Origin: an uncultured Collinsella sp.
Lineage (GTDB): Bacteria > Actinomycetota > Coriobacteriia > Coriobacteriales > Coriobacteriaceae
Direction: 5' to 3'
Assembly: GCA_959605475.1 (NCBI GenBank)
Contig: CAUHFS010000042.1
Coordinates: 1-19,908 of the forward strand
DNA: 19,908 nt
Shown here piece by piece: positions 14,467 to 19,908 of this stretch; the stretch's first letter is position 1, and each line of letters opens with the position of its first letter. A model generated the notes under the pieces. It made no database searches, was not told the origin of the DNA, and saw only the letters and a program-made list of their open reading frames with translations. The translations under genes and the position numbers were made by a program.

Positions 14467-15166
14467 AGCGGAGCTTACTGGTCTCGAAGTACTCGGGGAA
14501 CTGGTCCAGAACCTCGGTTTGGTTGCGGAACATCATGTGCAGGTGCTTGCTGACCAAAAAGCTCGCTTCGATGGGGTCACGACCGGCGATAGCGCGGCGA
14601 ATCTGCTTGTGCTCGTTCACGATGTCCTGATTGTCGAGAACCTGCGTGGCGGCGCGCAGCCAGCGGAAGCGCTCCAGGTCGGCATTGGTCTCTTCGAGCC
14701 ACGACCAAACGGTGCTGCGACATGCGATGCTAAAAATCATGTGATGCATGAGGTTGTCGCTCAAAAAGAAGCCGATGCGATCCTCTTCGGCCATGGCCTT
14801 TTCCTGCAGTACGATGGCGCGGTCGAGCTGCTCGATGCCGGCCGACGTGGCTCGCGCACAGCACTCCACAATCACCTGCTTTTCCAGATGTTCGCGGATG
14901 TAGCAGGCACTCTCGGCAAGGGTGAGGTTGATGGGTGAGACGTAGGTGCCGCTCTGGGGCACGGTGCGCACCAGGCCTTCCTGCGCCAAGCGAACCAAAG
15001 CCTCGCGCACGGGCGTGCGCCCCATATCCAGGTCGTCGCAAAGTTGCTTGACGCCCAGCTTTTCGCCCGGCTTGTAGTCCAGGTAGACGATTTTGCGTCG
15101 AATGGTGTGGTAGGACTGGTCCTGTAGGCTCGTTTCCTGCTCGCCGACGTGCATCGATTCTTCCAT
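14465..15166 (-). CDS. GntR-family (FadR/FCD) transcriptional regulator
   Basis: The protein has a winged-helix GntR domain (YHTIRRKIVYLDYKPGEKL, then MGRTPVREALVRLAQEGLV) followed by an all-helical FCD ligand domain with the metal/ligand His-type residues of DNLMHHMIF and SKHLHMMF. Such proteins usually repress transport or catabolic genes until a small carboxylate binds. I chose ATG 15166 (233 aa) because GAGG lies four to five bases upstream; ATG 15196 would add ten residues but has no SD. It is divergent from the YeiH-type exporter, its likely target. The stop codon is created at the R1 copy 5 boundary. Confidence 0.9.
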   Translation of the reverse strand: MEESMHVGEQETSLQDQSYHTIRRKIVYLDYKPGEKLGVKQLCDDLDMGRTPVREALVRLAQEGLVRTVPQSGTYVSPINLTLAESACYIREHLEKQVIVECCARATSAGIEQLDRAIVLQEKAMAEEDRIGFFLSDNLMHHMIFSIACRSTVWSWLEETNADLERFRWLRAATQVLDNQDIVNEHKQIRRAIAGRDPIEASFLVSKHLHMMFRNQTEVLDQFPEYFETSKLR

Positions 15167-15196
15167 AGCGCCTCGCAACTGTTCTATCAAACTCAT

Positions 15197-15359
15197 ATGT
15201 CAGTTGTTAATTATGCCGCGAATCAGCTCTCCGCGGTGGGTAATTCGGCTGTTGCCTGAGAACTATTGCGGCATCTTAGTCTGTGTTTGCGCAAGGCTGC
15301 GCTCAATGTTGCCGTATCATAAGCCGTCGCAAACGTGAAATAGAAAGAAGGAATCCCAT
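15197..15359. promoter_or_regulatory. Divergent control region of the GntR-type and exporter genes
   Basis: This 163-bp gap must hold both promoters. I see a palindromic TTGCGCAA near 15288-15295, CCGCG/CGCGG arms around 15215-15235, and TATCAT near 15315 as a possible -10 for the exporter without a clear -35. SD AAGGAA precedes the exporter start. No site can be assigned to the regulator with confidence. Confidence 0.3.
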
Positions 15360-16394
15360 ATGCAACTGGCAAATATCGTACGCGAGCGCTGGAAAGGCGT
15401 CTTGTTCTGCCTGATCATCGCCATTCCCGCGACGTTGCTCGGCAAACAAATTGAGGTGGTCGGCGGTCCGGTATTCGCCATCCTCTTTGGCATGGTCCTG
15501 GCGCTCGTCTTTCCCAAGAATCGTCGCGAACAGCTCGCCGCCGGCGTCACCTATACGTCTAAAAAAGTCTTGCAGTACGCGGTAATCCTGCTTGGCTTTG
15601 GCATGAACCTCTCGCAGATTCTGTCCAAGGGCGCCCAGTCGCTGCCGATTATCGTGGCGACAATCTCGACTTCGCTTGTCATTGCCTTTGTGCTCTGCCG
15701 CGTTATGAACGTGCCGAGTAAGATCGCGACGCTTGTGGGTGTGGGCTCGTCGATTTGCGGCGGTTCTGCCATCGCCGCGACCGCGCCCGTCATCGATGCC
15801 GACGATCGCGAGATTGCCCAGGCCATTTCGGTCATCTTCCTGTTTAACGTTATCGCGGCGCTCGTGTTTCCGACGCTCGGCGGTATGCTCGGGCTGACAG
15901 ACGAGGGCTTTGGCCTGTTTGCCGGCACCGCCATCAACGACACCTCGTCCGTAACGGCTGCGGCGAGCGCCTGGGACAGCATGCATCCCGGCGCCAATGT
16001 GCTCGAGAGCGCCACGGTGGTCAAGCTCACCAGGACGCTGGCCATTATTCCCATCACGTTGGTCCTCGCATGCTGGCAGATGCATCTGGCGCGCAAGGCC
16101 GGCGGTGACGCCAAAAGCACGTTCTCCCTTAAACGCGCGTTTCCCATGTTTGTGCTGTTCTTTGTGCTGGCGAGTGTGATCACCACGGTGCTTCAGCTTC
16201 CCGCGTCCTTTACGGCGCCCATCAAGGAGCTGTCGAAGTTCTTTATCGTGATGGCCATGGCGGCTATTGGTTTTAATACCGATATCGTCGAGCTGGTCAA
16301 AAAGGGCGGCAAGCCCATCGCGCTGGGCTTTTGCTGCTGGATTGGCATTGCGTGCATGAGTTTGGGAATGCAACACGTACTGGGAATCTGGTAG
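15360..16394 (+). CDS. YeiH/UPF0324-family putative sulfate exporter
   Basis: This 344-aa integral membrane protein has about ten hydrophobic segments, among them GVLFCLIIAIPATLLG, VFAILFGMVLALVF and AISVIFLFNVIAALVF. Family marks include LLGFGMNL, GVGSSICGGSAIAATAPVI, FAGTAINDTSSVTAA and the end region FIVMAMAAIGFNTDI (Cons_hypoth698). In enterobacteria YeiH is a putative anion exporter controlled by a divergent LysR gene; here the divergent gene is GntR-type, so control has been re-wired. ATG 15360 follows AAGGAATCCC. The transported anion is unproven; sulfate or sulfite has been suggested for the family. Confidence 0.9.
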   Translation: MQLANIVRERWKGVLFCLIIAIPATLLGKQIEVVGGPVFAILFGMVLALVFPKNRREQLAAGVTYTSKKVLQYAVILLGFGMNLSQILSKGAQSLPIIVATISTSLVIAFVLCRVMNVPSKIATLVGVGSSICGGSAIAATAPVIDADDREIAQAISVIFLFNVIAALVFPTLGGMLGLTDEGFGLFAGTAINDTSSVTAAASAWDSMHPGANVLESATVVKLTRTLAIIPITLVLACWQMHLARKAGGDAKSTFSLKRAFPMFVLFFVLASVITTVLQLPASFTAPIKELSKFFIVMAMAAIGFNTDIVELVKKGGKPIALGFCCWIGIACMSLGMQHVLGIW

Positions 16395-16440
16395 AGAAGT
16401 AGCTTATTTGCGTGCTGCGTGCTGGTGAGCGCATTCTCAC

Positions 16441-16541
16441 GGTGGAGCGATAGGAGCTCTTGCGGGTATGGCTTGTCCGCAGGTTTATAAGTCCCGAAGA
16501 GCTCTTATCGCCCCGCCAGGATGGCGATGCGGGGCAACACC
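16441..16541 (+). ncRNA. Candidate structured RNA or leader, about 100 nt
   Basis: GGTG (16441) and CACC (16538-16541) can close a multi-branched fold. Inside, GCGATAGGAGCTCTT (16447-16461) pairs with AAGAGCTCTTATCGC (16497-16511) over 15 positions with one G-U. GCCCCGC (16510-16516) can pair with GCGGGGC (16529-16535), enclosing GCCA-GGA-TGGC; the two main stems share two bases at the junction. A small GTGAG/CTCAC hairpin precedes (16425-16440). I do not recognise a known RNA family. It lies between the exporter and the Fis-type regulator, so it may be a terminator-like or cis-regulatory element. Confidence 0.4.
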
Positions 16542-16572
16542 TATACTCGCAGGACGGCGCTTTCTGCCCTAT

Positions 16573-16610
16573 AGTGTTTGGTGAGCAATATCGTTCAATT
16601 TTGAAACACT
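16573..16610 (+). promoter_or_regulatory. Nested palindrome upstream of the Fis-type regulator
   Basis: AGTGTTT (16573-16579) and AAACACT (16604-16610) are inverted arms, and TTCAA-TT-TTGAA (16594-16605) is nested at the right side. TATAGT (16570-16575) could be a -10 box but has no good -35. The pair may be an operator. The rest of 16395-16660 holds no gene that I can support. Confidence 0.35.
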
Positions 16611-16660
16611 TGGTCGTGCGACCGTCGGCGGTTGCACGTCGCCGCGGACAGGGGCAAATC

Positions 16661-17878
16661 ATGGATAGCGATGCCAAGCTGAACATCTTGACCGAGGCCC
16701 TGGCTGCTGCCGGGGCCTCGGCATTGGCAATCGATGCGCGTGGGGGCGTCGCGATCTCGACCATGAATGACGCGGCGCTTGAGCGGGATGTGGCGGCTTT
16801 TGTCGCTGAGCGCCTCGACCGTATAGGAGACGGCGCGCGTCTGGTTATGGGGCGTGCGGGTACGCGCCTGAGCCTGACCGTTCGCCCCACCGACAAAGAG
16901 GGCGGGGGCCTTTGGTCCGTCGTGGTCCGCGAGGTGCGCGGTGCCGCGGCGCATGCGGGTATCGAATGGCTCAATGCCGACGAAGTTGAGGCCCGCTACG
17001 AATCGAGCGCGTACGGCATCGTTGAGGGGGCGGCCTCGGTGGCTGCGCCGGTTGCCGAGAGCTACGCGCGCGGTGTGCCCCTTATGCTCGAGGGCGAGCT
17101 GGGAGCGGGTCAGGTCGAGATCGCCAAGCGCCTCTATCTGGACGGTCCTTTTGCCGATCAGCCCTTTGTTTCCGTTGCGCTCGATGAGCTTACCGATCGC
17201 GGTTGGCGCCACGTGCTCAAAAGCTCCGAATCGCCGCTGTTCCAAACGGGGCTGACCCTTTGCATTGAGGGCTGGAATGCGGTTGGCCCCCAGCGCCTCC
17301 GCGAGCTGGTCTCCACGATGGCCGACACCGCGTTGGCGACGCGCTGCCATGTGGTGCTGACGGCGAATGACATGCCGGGCGGCAGCGAAAGTGATCAAGC
17401 CGCCTTTGTGACCGAGCGCTTCGCCTGTGCGGTGAGCGTGGCGCCGGCAATCGCCGAGCAGGGGGCCGCGTCGACGAAGGTTGCGCGCTATTTGGAATAT
17501 CTCGCTGATGCATTTGGGACGGCAGCGCCCAAGCTGTCTGCCGCGGCGACGAAGACGCTCGATGTTTACCGCTGGCCGCGCAATTATCTGCAGCTCCGCG
17601 AGGTCTCGGAACGACTGTATATATTGGTGGGGGCGGGCGCGGTGGACCGCGCTGTGGCGGAGGAAGTGCTCGCCCAAGAGGACGTGATTAAGACCGCAAC
17701 CTTTGGCGCCCCGACACTCGAAAGTGACCTGTATATCCTGCGACCGCTGGCCGATACCGAGCGAGATATCGCGCATCTGGTTGTAGATCATCTACACGGC
17801 AACCGAACCCGTGCGGCGGAGGTGCTGGGCATAAGCCGTACAACGCTGTGGCGCTTGCTGAAGGACGATGACCGTTGA
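16661..17878 (+). CDS. Fis-HTH transcriptional regulator with degenerate sigma-54 activator domain
   Basis: The 405-aa product ends in a clear Fis-type HTH (AHLVVDHLHGNRTRAAEVLG, then ISRTTLWRLLK), as in PrpR/NtrC-like activators. The middle (about 125-290) follows the outline of an AAA+ sigma-54 activator: SAYGIVEGAASVAAPVAESYA, then a P-loop position reading EGELGAGQVEIAK where the Walker A Lys is Gln. The GAFTGA loop that contacts sigma-54 is absent. The helical lid region (RWPRNYLQLREVSERLYIL) is preserved. The first 120 residues are unassigned. It probably binds DNA but does not hydrolyse ATP or drive sigma-54, so it may work as an ordinary regulator. ATG 16661 follows AGGGG with six bases spacing. 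Confidence 0.8.
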   Translation: MDSDAKLNILTEALAAAGASALAIDARGGVAISTMNDAALERDVAAFVAERLDRIGDGARLVMGRAGTRLSLTVRPTDKEGGGLWSVVVREVRGAAAHAGIEWLNADEVEARYESSAYGIVEGAASVAAPVAESYARGVPLMLEGELGAGQVEIAKRLYLDGPFADQPFVSVALDELTDRGWRHVLKSSESPLFQTGLTLCIEGWNAVGPQRLRELVSTMADTALATRCHVVLTANDMPGGSESDQAAFVTERFACAVSVAPAIAEQGAASTKVARYLEYLADAFGTAAPKLSAAATKTLDVYRWPRNYLQLREVSERLYILVGAGAVDRAVAEEVLAQEDVIKTATFGAPTLESDLYILRPLADTERDIAHLVVDHLHGNRTRAAEVLGISRTTLWRLLKDDDR

Positions 17879-17889
17879 GCGAGGCGCCC

Positions 17890-17918
17890 GTGACCGCGCG
17901 CGACGCGTGTGCTACAGT
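17890..17918 (+). promoter_or_regulatory. Promoter of the small membrane protein gene
   Basis: GTGACC (17890-17895) and TACAGT (17913-17918) are 17 bp apart, starting 12 bases after the regulator stop, so the next gene need not depend on read-through. Confidence 0.45.
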
Positions 17919-17962
17919 CCAAAGCGTTATTGTTTCGATTTGGTTACGGCGTGCGGGGGCGT

Positions 17963-18538
17963 ATGGCTGAGACTACAAAACCGAGCCGCAGAAGGCGGAG
18001 CGCCGCGCCGGTTAACCGACGCACAACATCGGTGACGTGGGGCAAACACGCCTCGGGGTTTGACGGCTCGTTCAAGCGCACTAAATACGGCTATCCTTCG
18101 ACAGGTGCCCGCTTGGCAATGCAGGCAGAGTCCTCGCTGTGGGACCGCAAACGCGTGGTGGGCTCAAAGCTCAAGCACGACGGCACGCTCGGCTACATCA
18201 GCCGCGGGGCGGCTCGTCGCAGTGGGCTCAATCCTGCTGGTTGGCATCGTTATGTGCCGATCGCGGTCGTCGTTGCAGTGATCGTCATCGCACTCGCTGC
18301 GCTTGGCTACGCCGGCGGTGGCGCCAACTTGGACGCGGTGTTTAAATCGCCCGAGCTCGCGCATGCAGGCACAGAAGTTGTCGAGGGCGCTCAGACCCAG
18401 ACGGGCGTCGCACCCCAGCGCGGCATCGTCGCGGCGGCCTCCACCATCGCCGACGCTCAAAAGGACGAGGGCGAACAGGGCGACGGCGCCGAAACGACCC
18501 ACACGAACGAAACGACGACAACTCCATCGGCAAGATAA
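17963..18538 (+). CDS. Hypothetical bitopic membrane protein
   Basis: I do not recognise this 191-aa protein. The first 95 residues are strongly basic (SRRRRSAAPVNRRTT) and polar, with a WGKHASGFDGSFKRTKYGYP stretch that looks conserved in character rather than random. One membrane segment follows at about 97-117 (YVPIAVVVAVIVIALAALGY). The C-terminal 70 residues are acidic and rich in Ala, Thr and Gln, ending ETTTTPSAR. By the positive-inside rule the basic part is cytoplasmic and the tail outside. ATG 17963 has GGGGG close upstream (three to four bases), a short spacing; an upstream GTG (17909) seems less likely since it overlaps the promoter. Confidence 0.7.
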   Translation: MAETTKPSRRRRSAAPVNRRTTSVTWGKHASGFDGSFKRTKYGYPSTGARLAMQAESSLWDRKRVVGSKLKHDGTLGYISRGAARRSGLNPAGWHRYVPIAVVVAVIVIALAALGYAGGGANLDAVFKSPELAHAGTEVVEGAQTQTGVAPQRGIVAAASTIADAQKDEGEQGDGAETTHTNETTTTPSAR

Positions 18539-18547
18539 GTTGCGAGT

Positions 18548-18586
18548 GGGGTGGCTAAAATAGCCCCGTCCCAAATTAGCTACCCC
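18548..18586. repeat. R3 hairpin with CCCCGTCCC loop between convergent genes
   Basis: GGGGTGGCTAA (18548-18558) and TTAGCTACCCC (18576-18586) form an 11-bp stem with one G-U pair. The 17-nt loop AATAGCCCCGTCCCAAA again carries CGTCCC. No T-run flanks it, yet it lies between two convergent stops (18538 and 18602) and is the only candidate there for stopping transcription. Confidence 0.65.
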
Positions 18587-18601
18587 TATGACGCTCCTGG
18601 G

Positions 18602-19123
18602 TTACCTTACGTAGACGACGTTGTCGCGGCGGGGTTTGGGCTCGGGTAGCGTGTCCTCGGCATAGCCCAGAATGCAGTGACCGACACCGCGCAGGCTGCC
18701 GTCGGCGGGCAGGCTCCAGCTGGCCAGCAGCTCCAGGCCCTCGGGCGAGTCAAAGACCTCATGCGCGCGGTGAATCCAGCACGAATCGACACCCAGTGCA
18801 TAGGCGGCGTTGAGCAAGTTGCCCATGGCAAGCGAGCCGTCTTCCAGATGCGTGGGCACGCTGCGGTCGACCAGCACCACCACAACGGTCTTGGCGCCAT
18901 AGAAGGGGTCGCCGTTGCTGCCCATGACCTGGGCGTTGAGCCGTGAGAGACGCTCGACGGTCGCGGGGTCGGTGACGGCGACAAACGTCACCGGTTGGCG
19001 GCCCATGCCGCTCGGTGCATATTGGCCGGCTTCGATAATGCGTGCAAGCTTTTCGGCCTCGACGGGACGATCGCTGTATTTGCGGCAGCTGCGGCGGTGG
19101 ATGAGTGCTTCGATAGTCTCCAT
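18602..19123 (-). CDS. Small nitroreductase-family FMN oxidoreductase
   Basis: This 173-aa protein belongs to the nitroreductase family (PF00881), which uses FMN and NAD(P)H to reduce nitro, quinone or related substrates in the cytoplasm. The N-terminal IHRRSCRKYSDRPV carries the basic FMN phosphate contact. APSGMGRQPVTFVAV and the later GNLLNAAYALGVDSCWIHRA are further family marks, followed by LGYAEDTLPEPKPR near the end. I chose ATG 19123 because AAGGAG lies five bases upstream; longer in-frame starts lack an SD. The physiological substrate is unknown. It is monocistronic, divergent from the next gene. Confidence 0.9.
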   Translation of the reverse strand: METIEALIHRRSCRKYSDRPVEAEKLARIIEAGQYAPSGMGRQPVTFVAVTDPATVERLSRLNAQVMGSNGDPFYGAKTVVVVLVDRSVPTHLEDGSLAMGNLLNAAYALGVDSCWIHRAHEVFDSPEGLELLASWSLPADGSLRGVGHCILGYAEDTLPEPKPRRDNVVYVR

Positions 19124-19417
19124 GGTGTCTCCTTGCGGTGGCGTTGCAGATGCCCCGTTCATACCCGTCGGGCTCAAACGATAGACGGTCAATTGCCCGG
19201 CCAAAAGGATAGATTCCAATTGGGAAAGTAGGTTTGCATGAAAGTACCTTCAGAATGTGACAAACCGGTGGGATGATTAAACGTTTTATCCCGTCTACCC
19301 TGCGGTTTTTTACCACTTGCCTAAATGATGCGCGCATAAGCTCTGATAAAGGTTTTACTAAAGGAGTGCCAACGTTTATCAACGCGCCATGGTGGCGCCG
19401 GGCCAGGAGGTAACATC
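19124..19417. promoter_or_regulatory. Divergent gap before the 96-aa gene
   Basis: This 294-bp gap has two inverted repeats: GGGAT/ATCCC around AAACGTTT (19270-19292), and TGATAAA (19344-19350) with TTTATCA (19375-19381). CAATTG occurs twice near 19192-19220. A run of six T (19315 region) follows a non-paired stretch, so I do not call a terminator. No promoter stands out on either strand. Confidence 0.35.
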
Positions 19418-19708
19418 ATGTTCCAGGCTGGAGATGTCGTCGAGACCGACTTCGAAGGATTCCTGAAGCTGCTGCGTTCCAAGACGCGCGCTTTCGTGTC
19501 GATCAACGATCACGAGTACTACATCACGCACACCGATGGCTATTGGCGTGTTCAGGATTGCGAGGCCCTCAACGATAAGGGCCACTTTACTGACTGCTCC
19601 GAGCTGGTCAACACGGTCTGCGAGGTCGTCGAACTGCCGTGGATCTGCGGCAAGAGCCTGCACGACAGCTTCTCGGGCGCCACGGTCTACGAGGCCGTCG
19701 CTGCGTAA
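19418..19708 (+). CDS. Conserved-looking 96-aa protein of unknown function
   Basis: I do not recognise this family. The protein is soluble, acidic and without signal or membrane segment. It opens MFQAGDVVETDFEGFLKLL and has aromatic-rich NDHEYYITHTDGYWRVQDCE in the middle, then three Cys (DCSELVNTVCEVVELPWICG) spaced in the second half, which could be a metal or redox feature or chance. A perfect AGGAGGT SD, strong codon bias and a dedicated terminator point to a well-expressed real gene. ATG 19418 is the only sensible start. Confidence 0.8.
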   Translation: MFQAGDVVETDFEGFLKLLRSKTRAFVSINDHEYYITHTDGYWRVQDCEALNDKGHFTDCSELVNTVCEVVELPWICGKSLHDSFSGATVYEAVAA

Positions 19709-19734
19709 CAGCCAACAATCGATATTCTCTCGCA

Positions 19735-19769
19735 ACCGCCGGCGCCGCCCCCGCGCCGGCGGTCTTTTT
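19735..19769 (+). terminator. Intrinsic terminator of the 96-aa gene
   Basis: ACCGCCGGCGC and GCGCCGGCGGT form a perfect 11-bp stem with loop CGCCCCC, followed by CTTTTT. This is the clearest terminator in the window. Confidence 0.93.
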
Positions 19770-19810
19770 GTCGATATGTTATATAGGTCGCACGTCTTGC
19801 ACGGCCGCCC

Positions 19811-19871
19811 TTGACGATAGTCAAAACTCGGACTAACCTGAAACTACAATTAGGGTTGATTTTCAATCTCA
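19811..19871 (+). promoter_or_regulatory. Promoter region of a gene beyond the window
   Basis: TTGAC-GATA-GTCAA (19811-19824) is a small palindrome, and TACAAT (19845-19850) is a likely -10 box, though the -35 at 17 bp is poor. TGATTTTCAATCTCA (19857-19871) at the expected start site matches 10 of 14 positions of the 7-1-7 Fur box as I remember it. Iron control of the next gene is a weak guess. The rest of 19770-19908 shows no gene. Confidence 0.3.
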
Positions 19872-19908
19872 ACGCAACAGCCTGAACGGGCCCCGCGTTT
19901 CCGCAGCT

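Noticed and set aside
16460..16660. N-terminal extension of the Fis-type regulator
   Set aside because: The extension runs through the inverted repeats and lacks protein-like character; ATG 16661 has a good SD.

Overview
The window reads like a chromosomal stretch from a high-GC, gut-type actinobacterium of the class Coriobacteriia, most likely Collinsella or a close relative. This is inferred from GC-rich coding sequence, AGGAGG-type ribosome binding sites, promoters of the TTGNNN/TACAAT type, and an interspersed GTCCC-loop hairpin family; no marker gene here fixes the species. All complete genes look intact. I see no rRNA, tRNA, CRISPR array, transposase or phage gene.

Layout. 1-2883: an 88-nt rod-like inverted repeat, then an amino-acid ABC importer operon (lipoprotein, permease, ATPase) whose two internal gaps each carry a foldback element, closed by a terminator. 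2884-5265: a monocistronic EF-G-like GTPase with a long structured leader and a strong terminator. 5325-6302 (minus): a secreted or anchored DNA/RNA non-specific nuclease. 6413-7211 and 10308-11106: a 799-bp gap-free duplication carrying a HAD-family phosphatase/phosphomutase with its upstream region; the first copy still ends in the last 13 codons of a LacI-type regulator gene that survives whole only beside the second copy. Between the two copies lie a Schlafen-AlbA_2/HATPase regulator preceded by ten copies of a 9-bp operator-like motif, and a LarE-type sulfur transferase on the minus strand. 11065-12177 (minus): the LacI-type regulator. 12504-14351: glmS. 14465-15166 (minus) and 15360-16394 (plus): a GntR/FCD regulator divergent from a YeiH-type exporter. 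16661-17878: a Fis-HTH regulator with a degenerate sigma-54 activator core. 17963-18538: a small bitopic membrane protein. 18602-19123 (minus): a small nitroreductase. 19418-19708: a 96-aa protein of unknown function. The right end holds the promoter region of a gene beyond the window.

Functionally this is mostly nutrient uptake and local regulation: amino-acid import, a sugar-phosphate HAD pair with a likely cognate LacI repressor, amino-sugar synthesis, a GntR-controlled exporter, and an AlbA_2 regulator that probably controls itself. The most unusual content is in the DNA between genes. It includes the TTAGAGAGA array (7344-7533) with a related hairpin after the same gene, five copies of a 50-bp hairpin, two other hairpins with unrelated stems but a similar (C)GTCCC loop, and two operon-internal elements with the same core but different, self-complementary arms.
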